From the NCBI RefSeq assembly GCF_002310495.1, contig NZ_CP023344.1, positions 1,984,001 through 2,048,000 on the forward strand: DNA of 64,000 nucleotides. Reading direction: 5' to 3'. The translations under genes were made by a program, and so were the position numbers. The notes beneath the pieces are model-generated. The model was given only the letters and a program-made list of their open reading frames with translations. It searched no databases and was not told the DNA's origin. Of this stretch, positions 31,524 through 40,215 are shown in pieces. How positions within the stretch are numbered: position 1 is the stretch's first letter; every line of letters begins with the position of its first letter. This stretch comes from Nibricoccus aquaticus (GTDB lineage: Bacteria > Verrucomicrobiota > Verrucomicrobiia > Opitutales > Opitutaceae).

Positions 31524-34358
31524 ATGTCCCTCCTCCGTCGTCTCAGTGGTCGTGTCTCTGCGTCCACGCTTCTCGCGCTGACCGCGACTTCTCTAGCGCT
31601 CGCGCAAACCCCCGTCACTGTCTTCAACGACACCTTCGCCGGGGGCAGCACCGTAAACTCCAATCCTACGTCGCCAGCCAACCCATCTCTGGGAACCGCT
31701 GCCTATCAGGTAATCTCGGGCCAAGCCTTTGCCTCTGGCACCCCTCAGATTGTCGCCCCCGCCTCTGGTCAACCCGGAGCGCTGCGCTTGGGCTTAAACT
31801 CCACCGGAGCAGCGAGCTTTTCCGAGGCTCAGGCGATTTTTTCGCGTTACGCCGTCAAGCTGGCCAACCTCAACGACTACATTGAGGCACAGGTCACCTT
31901 CACCGCTGAAACGGCCCTCTTGGAGGACGGCAACAACGGCGTCTTTTTTGGCCTTTTCAATTCCAGCTCCGTAGCCCCGAGCAGCGCAATCGCGTTGGAA
32001 GATCCCGTCATCAGCCAGCCCCTCCCGGGCGGCAGAGACAACTCCACGGCTACTCTCGCAGGCTACGCAGCCGTTTGGAGGGGTTATGTGTCCAGAATCT
32101 GGGGTAACACAGGAGGCACTGCGCAATACCGCGTTTACACGAGGACTCCCCAAACCGGCGGCTTCAATCAAGAGGTGCTCGCGACAACCGGAACCGCGAT
32201 TGTTTCGAGCCCCGCCTCAACGTTTACGCCCTTACTCGCTGGATCACAATACACCGCCGTCATTCGTTTCACCAAAACGAACACGGATGCCGCTCCACGT
32301 ATCACCGTCACCACAGCCATGTACCCTGGCGCCACCGCCACCGGTACTCCGTTGGGTAACGGTATCCTTACCGTGCAGGCCAACACCGGTAGCCAGCACA
32401 TGGGCTTGGTGTACGACGCTTTTAGCTTCGGTTTCAGAACGGCTACCAACGCCAGCGGAGGTTTGCGCGTGATGGCGATTAACTCGATCGACATCAAAAC
32501 GACCGGCCGGACCGTGATCGTCCCCGTCATCACCACCCAGCCCCAGAGCCAGACCGTGATCGTCGGCGACCCAGCTACCCTCAGCGTCGTCGCCTCCGGT
32601 GGCGGCGATACAGCTGGCACCCTCTCCTATCAGTGGAAAAAGAACGGCATGGACATCACCGGCGCTACCGGAAGCTCCTACGCGATTCCCGCCACCATCT
32701 TCGGCGACGCCGGCAACTACACCGTTACCGTCACCAACTCCATCGGCAGCACCACCAGCTCCACCGCGATTCTAGCAGTCAATCCTCCCGCTCCTCCCTC
32801 CATCACCTCCGATCCTGCCAACCAGACCGCCGTCAGCGGCGGTCCTGCGACATTCTCCGTCACCGCAGTCGGCAGCGGCCTCACCTACCAGTGGCAAAAG
32901 AGCTCCGATAACGGTGCCTCCTTTAGCAACATCGCCGGTGCGACAACCGCCACCTACACCATCACCCGCACTCAGACCTCCTCCATCGGCCAGTACCGCG
33001 TCGTGGTGACCAACTCCACCGCCGCAGTCACCAGCGCCGCCGCCACCCTCAGCCTCACCTATAACTTCTCTGGCATCGCCCCCAGCGGCTACGCCGCTTC
33101 GGCCACCGGCGGCGGCAGCGCCGCAGCCGTCACCGTGACAACTGCGGCCGACTTCAAGACCCAGGCTGAATCCACCGCCGACGCCGTCATCACGGTCCAA
33201 GGCACGCTCACCCTGCCCGCCAAAGTCAGCGTGAAGTCCAACAAGACCATCCAAGGCATCGACGGCGAGGCCACCCTCATCGGTAACCTCGAACTCGCCA
33301 GCGGCGTTTCCAACGTCGTCATCCGCGGCCTGAATATCACCAACCCAGCCGGCAACGGCATCACCATCACAGGCGCGTCCAAAGTCTACATCAACCACGT
33401 CTCGTTTTATAACTGCAGCGACACCTTGCTCGCGATCACTGGTGGCGCCGATAACGTGACCGTCTCATGGAGCGAATTCTACTACACCGCCCTCGCTGCC
33501 GGTAACAAAGCAGTCCTGGTCGGTGCGACCGGCGAAACCAAGCCCCTCAGTGTCACCTTCGATCACAACTGGTGGTCGGATAACATCGCCACCCACATGC
33601 CCGAGACCACCTACGGCCGCGTGCATATGTACAACAACCTGTTCCGCACCGAGGCCGGCACCCCGATGGGTAACACCACCGGCACGCTCGTCCACGCCAA
33701 CGCCCAGCTGTTCTCCGAGCGCAACCAGTACACCGCCATCACCGCTCCCCTCACCAAGGAAGCCGCCGCCATCGGCCTCGTCAGGGCAATCGGCGACTCC
33801 TACACGGCAGCGACTGGCACGGCCGTTTATGCAGGCACGGACTTCATCACCTTCGCGCCTCCATACTCCTATCAATTGATCCCCACCACCTCCGTCGCCG
33901 CCGACATCTCGGCCAGCGCAGGTAACACCGCCGGTGCCTCCACCACCACGCCAGCCCCGGTCGGCACCGCGTCCGTTACATCCACAGCCACCACCGTCCC
34001 ACTCGGCGGCTCCTTCACGCTGTCTGCCGTGACCACCGGCCTCAACGTTGCCCCGGCCACCCCGGTGCCTCCCTACCAGTGGCGCCTCAATGGTACGCCG
34101 CTCGGTACGCCAACCGCCGACCCCACGTTCACCATCAACGGAGCGACCGGCTCCAACACCGGTAACTTCACCGTCGCCGTCCTCCTGGCGACCGGTGAGA
34201 CCATCGTCAGCACGCCGATCACCATCGCCGCCAGCTCAGGCAGCTCCACCGTCCCCAGCAGCAGCTCCGAAGCTGCCGGCGGCGGCGGCGCTCCCTCCCT
34301 CTGGTTCTTGGGCGCACTGACGTTCCTCGCCGGACTCCGCCGGTTCTTCCGCCGCTAA
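31524..34358 (+). CDS. Exported Ig-like/PL1 pectate-lyase-fold protein (active site not conserved)
   Basis: The 944-residue protein has a signal peptide (SASTLLALTATSLALAQ). A 300-residue N-terminal beta-rich region follows, then two Ig-like domains (about 330-510) with VITTQPQSQTVIVGDPATLS, a PL1 domain (about 515-800), an Ig-like region and a C-terminal tail (GGGGAPSLWFLGALTFLAGL then RRFFRR). The PL1 fold is close to domain 2 of the preceding protein. It has DTLLAI (Asp633, Ala637) where Asp-x-x-x-Asp binds calcium, and HMPETT (691-696) where RxPxxR is expected. It is likely a binding or scaffold protein rather than a lyase. Codon usage is more relaxed than in the adjacent genes. Confidence 0.87.
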   Translation: MSLLRRLSGRVSASTLLALTATSLALAQTPVTVFNDTFAGGSTVNSNPTSPANPSLGTAAYQVISGQAFASGTPQIVAPASGQPGALRLGLNSTGAASFSEAQAIFSRYAVKLANLNDYIEAQVTFTAETALLEDGNNGVFFGLFNSSSVAPSSAIALEDPVISQPLPGGRDNSTATLAGYAAVWRGYVSRIWGNTGGTAQYRVYTRTPQTGGFNQEVLATTGTAIVSSPASTFTPLLAGSQYTAVIRFTKTNTDAAPRITVTTAMYPGATATGTPLGNGILTVQANTGSQHMGLVYDAFSFGFRTATNASGGLRVMAINSIDIKTTGRTVIVPVITTQPQSQTVIVGDPATLSVVASGGGDTAGTLSYQWKKNGMDITGATGSSYAIPATIFGDAGNYTVTVTNSIGSTTSSTAILAVNPPAPPSITSDPANQTAVSGGPATFSVTAVGSGLTYQWQKSSDNGASFSNIAGATTATYTITRTQTSSIGQYRVVVTNSTAAVTSAAATLSLTYNFSGIAPSGYAASATGGGSAAAVTVTTAADFKTQAESTADAVITVQGTLTLPAKVSVKSNKTIQGIDGEATLIGNLELASGVSNVVIRGLNITNPAGNGITITGASKVYINHVSFYNCSDTLLAITGGADNVTVSWSEFYYTALAAGNKAVLVGATGETKPLSVTFDHNWWSDNIATHMPETTYGRVHMYNNLFRTEAGTPMGNTTGTLVHANAQLFSERNQYTAITAPLTKEAAAIGLVRAIGDSYTAATGTAVYAGTDFITFAPPYSYQLIPTTSVAADISASAGNTAGASTTTPAPVGTASVTSTATTVPLGGSFTLSAVTTGLNVAPATPVPPYQWRLNGTPLGTPTADPTFTINGATGSNTGNFTVAVLLATGETIVSTPITIAASSGSSTVPSSSSEAAGGGGAPSLWFLGALTFLAGLRRFFRR

Positions 34359-34387
34359 GACCCCGGAGAAATCCGCAACCCTTCAAA

Positions 34388-34417
34388 CCCCGCAGCCCTC
34401 CGGCTGCGGGGTTTTTT
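34388..34417 (+). terminator. Rho-independent terminator
   Basis: Perfect 10-bp stem CCCCGCAGCC/GGCTGCGGGG with a 4-base loop, followed by TTTTTT. It lies 30 bases after the 944-aa gene and closes that transcript. Confidence 0.92.
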
Positions 34418-34730
34418 ATTCTCCACGCGCCGCCCCGCGATTCCCCCGCACCCGTCAACGATGCGTGCAACGCCCCCGTTGCAGCCCGCCACGCGCGAAG
34501 CACAAACCTCCTCCCGTCAGCCGCGCCACCCCACTTTCGCGCTCCCGCTGACCGCCCACCCCGGCGTCGTTCTTTCGCTGCTTTCTCACCCCGCTTGGTT
34601 TCTCACCCCGCAACCGCCCGCCAAGGCTGCTGCGCGCGCGAAGCGTTCCCCCGGCCCGCCCCCAACCCCTGATCCGATGCTCAACCGCTTCGCACGGGCA
34701 CTCCGTCCGCGCGCACCCACCCCAAACGTT
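34418..34730. other. Intergenic leader region of the next PL1 gene
   Basis: About 310 bases lie between the terminator and the chosen ATG (34731). The frame is open through much of this, but the sequence is basic and proline-rich with no signal peptide, so I treat it as untranslated. An ATG at 34677 is a possible but poorer start. Confidence 0.45.
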
Positions 34731-35648
34731 ATGCACCTCCTCCAAACTCCGCTCGCCCGCATCCTCGCACTCGCCCTCCTCTGCCTCGCCCCTCACGTCG
34801 CCTCCCACGCCGCCGACGGCTACGGCCGCAACACCACCGGCGGCGGCTCCGGCACCACCGTCACGGTCACCACCGCCGCCCAGCTCAAAACCTACGCCGA
34901 ATCCACCACCGCCTATAACATCATCGTCTCCGGCACCATCGACGCCGCCGCCACCGGCTCCTCCGTGAAGGTCAAATCCAACAAAACCATCAAGGGCGCC
35001 AACACCTCCGCCACCATCAAGGGATGCCTCGATCTCGGCAGCGGCGGCGTGAACAACGTCATCATCCAGAATCTCAACATTACCAACCCCTCCGGCGATG
35101 GCGTCACCTGCTGGGGCGCGACCAACGTCTTCTGCACCAAGGTTAACTTCTACGACTGCGGCGACGGCTCCTTCGACATCTCTCAAGGCGCCAGCAAGGT
35201 CACCGTCTCCTGGTGCAAATTCTCCTACCCCACCCAGAGCGCGCATCGTTTCGCCATGATTCTCGGCAACGTCGACGTCTCTCAAAATTACGAGACCACA
35301 CTGCATCACAACTGGTTCGCCGCCCGCTGCGATCAGCGCATGCCCTCCGGCAGCTACAGCATGGCGCACGTCTACAACAACTACTTCAACGCCACTGGTA
35401 ACAGCTACTGCACCAACGCCCGCGCCGGCTCCAACTGGATCGCCGAAAACAACTACTACCAGAGCGTGAAGAGCCCGCTCTACGAAGAGGGCGGCGGCAA
35501 AATCAAATCCTCCGGCAACACCTTCGCCAGCTGCACCGGCCTCATCAACGTCGCCACCGGCACCGGCTTCACCCTGCCCTACGGCTACACGCTCGACCCC
35601 ACCGCCAACGTTCCGACGCGCGTCCAAAACGGCGCCGGCAACCGCTGA
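34731..35648 (+). CDS. Secreted PL1 pectate lyase
   Basis: The 305-residue enzyme has a signal peptide (LARILALALLCLAPHVASHA) and a single PL1 parallel beta-helix domain. This eliminates across polygalacturonate using calcium. Conserved features are ADGYGRNTTGG, VKSNKTIKG, DGSFD (Asp145, Asp149), VTVSWCKFSY and QRMPSGS (Arg203). The first, catalytic Arg is kept but the second (expected at 208) is Ser. Cysteines are common in the mature part. It has the same length as the PL1 gene at 36938. It lacks Ig modules and a C-terminal tail, so it should be freely secreted. Confidence 0.9.
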   Translation: MHLLQTPLARILALALLCLAPHVASHAADGYGRNTTGGGSGTTVTVTTAAQLKTYAESTTAYNIIVSGTIDAAATGSSVKVKSNKTIKGANTSATIKGCLDLGSGGVNNVIIQNLNITNPSGDGVTCWGATNVFCTKVNFYDCGDGSFDISQGASKVTVSWCKFSYPTQSAHRFAMILGNVDVSQNYETTLHHNWFAARCDQRMPSGSYSMAHVYNNYFNATGNSYCTNARAGSNWIAENNYYQSVKSPLYEEGGGKIKSSGNTFASCTGLINVATGTGFTLPYGYTLDPTANVPTRVQNGAGNR

Positions 35649-35662
35649 GCCCAGTCTTCACC

Positions 35663-35695
35663 CTGGAGGGACGACCTCCGTGTCGTCCTTCCGTC
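35663..35695. repeat. Palindrome GGACGAC / GTCGTCC
   Basis: GGAGGGACGACCTCCGTGTC then GTCCTTCC; arms 35669-35675 and 35682-35688. Near-copy of 8875-8898. Confidence 0.75.
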
Positions 35696-35723
35696 GAGCC
35701 CGCTTCCCGCCACCCGTCCTCCC

Positions 35724-36869
35724 GTGATCCACTCAGCCCTCCCCATTATCCACCTCCTGCGCCTCACCGCCGTTATCACGGGCATCGGTGTATCCATCGT
35801 CTGCGCACGCGCTGAGGCCGTCAGCACCGCGACTCCACTCACCACCGAAGCCCTCTCCTTCGACCGCATCGCCACGACCGATCTCCCCGCTCTCAAAAAC
35901 TCCCTCGAAAAAGCCGGCTGGCCCGACTCCCACATCCGCGCGCTCCTCGGCCTCGAAGTTCAGCGCCGTCTGAATCCCGAGCCCGTCCTCCGCTTTGAGG
36001 ATCTGAAACCGTTTCACTTCTGGCACACCGGCCCCGATTCCCTGCCCGTCAGCAATCTCAACACACCCGAACTCGTCAAAGCCCGCACCGCGCGCGAGGA
36101 ACTCGTCCGCGCCAAATACGACGAACTCTTCCCCCACGCCGAAACCGAGACCGGCCTCCTCGACCGCTGGGAAGAACAACGCCGCTGGGGCGATCTCCCC
36201 GCCGATAAACGCGCCCAGGTCCTCGCCCTCCTCGACCGCTCCGCCCGCGCCCGCGACGACTTCCTCGAATCCCGCGGCCGCATGCTCAACCCCCAGGAAT
36301 GGGAAACCCTCTGGCAGACCAACCACGACACCCGCCGCCAGCTCGAACAACTCCTCACCGCCGACGAGCTCCTCGACTACGATCTCCGGAATTCGAATAC
36401 AGCCGCCCGCATGCGCAACGAGCTCGATGCCTTCGCTCCCACGCGCGACGAGTTCATCGCTGTCTTCCGTCTGCGTCACCCGCTGGAACTCGCCTTCGAG
36501 GACAAACCGCACGGCGGCGATCCCGCCATCGACGCCCAACGCGAGGCCGCCGAAAAATCCGCGCTCGAAAAAACCGCCGCACTCCTCGGCCCCGCACGCT
36601 TCGACGACTACCTCATCAGCCTCGATCCCGTCTGCCAGACTTTGCGCTTCGACGGCCGTCACGCGCGCACCGATGCCGCCACCGTCCGCCGCCTCTATCG
36701 ATCCTTCCTCAACGCGAAACAACGCCTCGCCAGCCTCGACACCCAACCACTCCCCGAACGCGAAGCCGCCGCCACCTCCCTCAAGGCCGGCATCCACCGC
36801 GAATTCCGCACCGTTTTCGACGAAGAAGCCACCCGCCGCTTCCTCCAGGAACAATCCCTCTGGCCCTGA
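35724..36869 (+). CDS. Uncharacterised exported helical protein
   Basis: The 381-residue protein has a GTG start and an N-terminal signal or anchor (LLRLTAVITGIGVSIVCARA). The remainder is charged and predicted mostly alpha-helical. Markers are WPDSHIRALLGLEVQRRL, ELLDYDLRNSNTAARMRNEL and RDEFIAVFRLRHPLE. I recall similar unnamed proteins in Verrucomicrobia but know no function. It lies between two pectate lyase genes, 75 bases after one and 69 bases before the next ATG, all on one strand, so it is probably co-expressed with the pectinolytic genes. Confidence 0.7.
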   Translation: MIHSALPIIHLLRLTAVITGIGVSIVCARAEAVSTATPLTTEALSFDRIATTDLPALKNSLEKAGWPDSHIRALLGLEVQRRLNPEPVLRFEDLKPFHFWHTGPDSLPVSNLNTPELVKARTAREELVRAKYDELFPHAETETGLLDRWEEQRRWGDLPADKRAQVLALLDRSARARDDFLESRGRMLNPQEWETLWQTNHDTRRQLEQLLTADELLDYDLRNSNTAARMRNELDAFAPTRDEFIAVFRLRHPLELAFEDKPHGGDPAIDAQREAAEKSALEKTAALLGPARFDDYLISLDPVCQTLRFDGRHARTDAATVRRLYRSFLNAKQRLASLDTQPLPEREAAATSLKAGIHREFRTVFDEEATRRFLQEQSLWP

Positions 36870-36937
36870 TCGCCACCCCGCTTTCACCGGCACCCGCCGG
36901 TCAGAAAATCCAACCCCACAACTCAACCCTACCCCAA

Positions 36938-37855
36938 ATGAAACTACCCCACCTAAAACTCGCCCTCGCCTTCCTCGCCGCCTGCGCCGCGCCCGTTCTT
37001 TCCGTCGCTGCCGACGGCTACGGTCGCTCCGCCACCGGCGGCACCGGCGGCGCCAACGTCACCGCCACCACCGCCGCTCAGCTAAAAACCTACGCCGAGT
37101 CCGCCACCACCTACACGATCACCGTCTCCGGCACGATCGACCTCGGGGCCAGCGGCCGCGTGAACCTCAAATCCAACAAAACCCTCAAGGGCGCCAACGC
37201 CTCTGCCACCATCAAAGGCACCATCAACCTCAGCAGCGTTAACAACGTCATCATCCAAAACCTCAACGTCACCGCCAACACCGGCGAACCCGCCTCCAAC
37301 GACGGCATCTCCGTCAACGCCTCCACCAACGTCTTCATCACCAAGTGCACCATCTACGACTGCACCGATGGCAACCTCGATATCGCGAAGGGCTCCGACA
37401 ACGTCACCGTCTCGTGGTGCAAATTCTACTACACCCGCAACAACGGCCATAACTTCTCCAACCTCATCGGTTCCTCCGACACCGACACCGGCGGCTACCG
37501 CCACACCTGGCATCACAACTGGTGGTCCACCGGCTGCAAACAGCGCATGCTGGCCGACCGCTTCGGCCCCTGCCACATGTATAACAATTACTGGAACTGC
37601 GCCGGTAACGACTACTGCACCACCGCTCGCAACGTCACCCAGATGCTCAGCGAGAACAATTACTACGACGGTGTGAAGAACCCCCTCGACAAGCAGAACA
37701 GCGGCAAGCTCAAGACCTCCGGCAACGTCTTCAACAACTGCACCGGCACCATGGTCACGAGCAACGACAGCGTGTTCACGCCCACCTACGGCTACACACT
37801 CGACACCGCCGCCAACGCCAAGACCCGCGTCCTCGCCGGCGCCGGCAACCGCTGA
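36938..37855 (+). CDS. Secreted PL1 pectate lyase
   Basis: The 305-residue enzyme begins MKLPHLKLALAFLAACAAPVLSVAA (signal peptide), followed by ADGYGRSATGG and a PL1 domain. It keeps the calcium site DGNLD (Asp144, Asp148) and both active-site arginines in RMLADR (Arg203, Arg208), with HMYNNYW next. It is therefore expected to be an active pectate lyase. It closely matches PL1 domain 1 of the giant protein (for example TVSWCKFYYTRNNGHNFSNL), so one probably arose from the other by duplication. I start at 36938; the long open frame upstream is out-of-phase code of the preceding gene. Confidence 0.93.
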   Translation: MKLPHLKLALAFLAACAAPVLSVAADGYGRSATGGTGGANVTATTAAQLKTYAESATTYTITVSGTIDLGASGRVNLKSNKTLKGANASATIKGTINLSSVNNVIIQNLNVTANTGEPASNDGISVNASTNVFITKCTIYDCTDGNLDIAKGSDNVTVSWCKFYYTRNNGHNFSNLIGSSDTDTGGYRHTWHHNWWSTGCKQRMLADRFGPCHMYNNYWNCAGNDYCTTARNVTQMLSENNYYDGVKNPLDKQNSGKLKTSGNVFNNCTGTMVTSNDSVFTPTYGYTLDTAANAKTRVLAGAGNR

Positions 37856-37873
37856 GCCACGCGCCCTCCGAAG

Positions 37874-37899
37874 GTAGGGCGCGTTAGCCCTAACGCGCC
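37874..37899. repeat. REP-like palindrome GTAGGGCGCGTTA / TAACGCGCC
   Basis: Nine-base perfect arms GGCGCGTTA and TAACGCGCC (37878-37899) with a GCCC loop, headed by GTAGGG. Related to 3698-3722 and 51911-51938. Confidence 0.75.
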
Positions 37900-38014
37900 G
37901 GAGCGACGTCGCACACCCGCAACGTCGCTCCATCCCCGTAGGCCAGCGTGCTCGCACGCGCTCTCCGCACTCATCCGCGTCCCACGCCCCTTTCGCCGAA
38001 ACGCCCCGCCCGCC

Positions 38015-39196
38015 ATGCCTCGCGCCTCACACTCCACCCTCCTCCTCTGCGCAACCGGCACCGCTCTCCTCACCGGCGGATTTTTCCTCGGCCGCACTAC
38101 CGCGCCCGCCCTCTCCAACTTCCCCTCCTCCGCGCTTCTGCCCTTCAGCGCTTCCGCGATTGCTGACGTCCGCCCATCCGCCTCTTCCACATCACCCGCC
38201 TCTTCGAACAACACGCCCGCACTCTCCACCGCGAACTGGCCCGCCTCGCTCGCCATTCCTTCCACGCCCGCCAGCGAAGACGCTCAACGCGCATGCCTCC
38301 GCACCCTCGCCACCACCAACCCTACGCTCGCCCTCCAGCTCGCCCAAGCCGCCCCCAGTCCCCGCCAGCGCGATGAATTCATCCGCGCCGCGCTTCAAGG
38401 CTGGGCCGCCTCCGCACCTCTCGACGCCGCCCGCTGGACCCTCGATCACGTCCGCCTCGGCGAACGCCGTCTCGCTGCCGAGGCCCTCCTCTCCGCCGCC
38501 ATCGCGCAACCCGAGGCCGCGATCCAGGCCGCCCACTTTCTTTGCGCATCCGATCCGCTGCTACAAAGCGATCACGGCAACGCCCTCGTCACCGCCTTCG
38601 CCAGCGCCGGTCGTTTCGATCTCGCCTCCCAATTCGCCGCCACCGCTCCCGGCGAATTCCGCGCCCACTGGCTCTCCACCGCTTTCTCCCGCTGGGCTCA
38701 ACACCAACCCTCCAGCGCCATCGCCGCCGCGCACGAGCTGCCCGACGCCACCGCCCGCACCGAGGCGCTCCAAGGCGTCATCACCGGCTGGGCCATGAGC
38801 GATCCCGCCGCCCTCGTCGCTAACGCCGATAAACTTCCCGCCGGCGAAACCCGCGCCACCGCCCTTCGCGATGGTCTCCAGCAATGGGTCTCGCTCGATC
38901 CCATCGCCGCCTCTGCCTGGATGGACCGCCTCGATCCCAGCCGCGATCTCGACGCCGGAGCCGCCGCCGTCGCCACCACCGCCGTCATCGCCCAAAAAAA
39001 TCCCGACGTAGCTGCCAGCTGGGCCGAGAGCATCGTCGATCCTGAGCTTCGCGCCAATACGCTCCTCGACTTCATCCGCCTCTGGGCCGAGCGCGATCCC
39101 TCCGCCGCGCGTAGTTACGCTGCGAATTCACCCGCGCTACGCCCCGAAACCCGCGCGTCCGCCCTCGCCTCTTTCGAGCCACACGCCACGCCCTGA
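38015..39196 (+). CDS. Exported or anchored helical-repeat protein
   Basis: The 393-residue protein has an N-terminal hydrophobic segment (LLLCATGTALLTGGFFLG) and then about six tandem helical repeats of roughly 32-40 residues. These are marked by a W-x(3-4)-P-x-A pattern: GWAASAPLDAARW, RWAQHQPSSAIAA, GWAMSDPAALV, QWVSLDPIAASAW, KNPDVAASWAESI, LWAERDPSAARSY. The fold resembles TPR or HEAT solenoids, suggesting protein binding. Its place between a pectate lyase and a pectin methylesterase suggests a link to that system, but no function is known. Confidence 0.75.
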   Translation: MPRASHSTLLLCATGTALLTGGFFLGRTTAPALSNFPSSALLPFSASAIADVRPSASSTSPASSNNTPALSTANWPASLAIPSTPASEDAQRACLRTLATTNPTLALQLAQAAPSPRQRDEFIRAALQGWAASAPLDAARWTLDHVRLGERRLAAEALLSAAIAQPEAAIQAAHFLCASDPLLQSDHGNALVTAFASAGRFDLASQFAATAPGEFRAHWLSTAFSRWAQHQPSSAIAAAHELPDATARTEALQGVITGWAMSDPAALVANADKLPAGETRATALRDGLQQWVSLDPIAASAWMDRLDPSRDLDAGAAAVATTAVIAQKNPDVAASWAESIVDPELRANTLLDFIRLWAERDPSAARSYAANSPALRPETRASALASFEPHATP

Positions 39197-39238
39197 TTTT
39201 CCAGCTGCGACCATACGTCAGAAAAACAAAACAACCCC

Positions 39239-40135
39239 ATGAAACTACCCCTCCTCATTGCCGCGGTCGCGACCTTCGCGACCGCCCTCTCCGCCGCCAC
39301 GCGCAGCGTTCCCTCACAGTACTCCACCATCCAGGCCGCCGTGAACGCCGCCGCTAACAACGACACCATCAGCATCGCCAACGGCACCTACACCGAGCAG
39401 GTCAACATCCCCTCCGGCAAGACCGGCCTCAAACTCGTCGGCGCCTCCCAGACCGGCGTGAAAATCCGCGCCACCACCGCCGCGCAGACCGCCCTCACCG
39501 TCAACGGCAACGACACCACCATCAGTTACCTCACCGTCGAAAACACCGCCGGCGCCACCGCTGGTCCCGCCCTCGCCGCCCGCGTGAACAGCAAGCGCGT
39601 CGAGTTCTACCGCTGCTACATCAACGGCTGGCAGGACACGCTTGGCCTCTGGGACAACTCGCTCTCGTTCTTCAAATTCTGCGAAATCCGCGGCAGCGTG
39701 GACTTCATCTACAGCGGCGGCACCGCCTTCTTCGAATCCACCAACATCAAACAAATCCGCGACACCGGCGGCCCCGCCACTGCTCCCAGCACGCCACAAG
39801 GCGTGACGTACGGTTTCGTCTTCAACAGCTGCACCTTCAACCGCTCCAGCAACGTCGCCAACAACAGCTCCACCTTCATGCGCCCTTGGCGTCCCTACGG
39901 ACAGACCGTCGTCATCAACTGCTCCGTCGACTCCCACATCACCGCCGCCGGCTGGAGCCCCTGGGACGGCCGCGAAGCCACGTGCCGGGCCGCTGAATAC
40001 GGCACCAAGACCCTCGCCGGCGCCGCGGTGAATCTCTCCACGCGCTCATCCTGGGTCGTCCGCCTCACCGCCGCCCAGGCCGCGACTTATTCCCGCGCCA
40101 ACGTCCTCGGCGGCTGGACCCCGCCCCTCCTGTAA
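39239..40135 (+). CDS. Secreted pectin methylesterase (CE8)
   Basis: The 298-residue enzyme has a signal peptide (LLIAAVATFATALSA) and a CE8 beta-helix. It removes methyl esters from homogalacturonan, exposing sites for the neighbouring pectate lyases. Catalytic residues are present: Gln132/Asp133 in GWQDTL, Asp155 in GSVDFIY, Arg215 to Arg218 in RPWRPYG and GWSPWDG near the C-terminus. It is the last gene of the cluster, before a strong terminator. Confidence 0.94.
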   Translation: MKLPLLIAAVATFATALSAATRSVPSQYSTIQAAVNAAANNDTISIANGTYTEQVNIPSGKTGLKLVGASQTGVKIRATTAAQTALTVNGNDTTISYLTVENTAGATAGPALAARVNSKRVEFYRCYINGWQDTLGLWDNSLSFFKFCEIRGSVDFIYSGGTAFFESTNIKQIRDTGGPATAPSTPQGVTYGFVFNSCTFNRSSNVANNSSTFMRPWRPYGQTVVINCSVDSHITAAGWSPWDGREATCRAAEYGTKTLAGAAVNLSTRSSWVVRLTAAQAATYSRANVLGGWTPPLL

Positions 40136-40159
40136 TCTCGTTTCCCTCACATCCTCATT

Positions 40160-40195
40160 AAAGACGGCCCGCCCCACCGGCGGCCGTCTTTTTTA
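40160..40195 (+). terminator. Rho-independent terminator of the pectin island
   Basis: AAAGACGGC..CGCC pairs with GGCG..GCCGTCTTT, with one extra C on the left arm; TTTTTT follows. It lies 25 bases after the pectin methylesterase stop. Confidence 0.88.
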
Positions 40196-40215
40196 TTTCC
40201 CCACCGACGTGCACC

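Noticed and set aside
34461-34730. An N-terminal extension of the PL1 gene at 34731
   Set aside because: The in-frame upstream sequence is basic and proline-rich, overlaps the leader, and would displace the clear signal peptide.
36299-36937. An N-terminal extension of the PL1 gene at 36938
   Set aside because: It is the out-of-phase reading of the preceding helical protein gene; the signal peptide begins at 36938.
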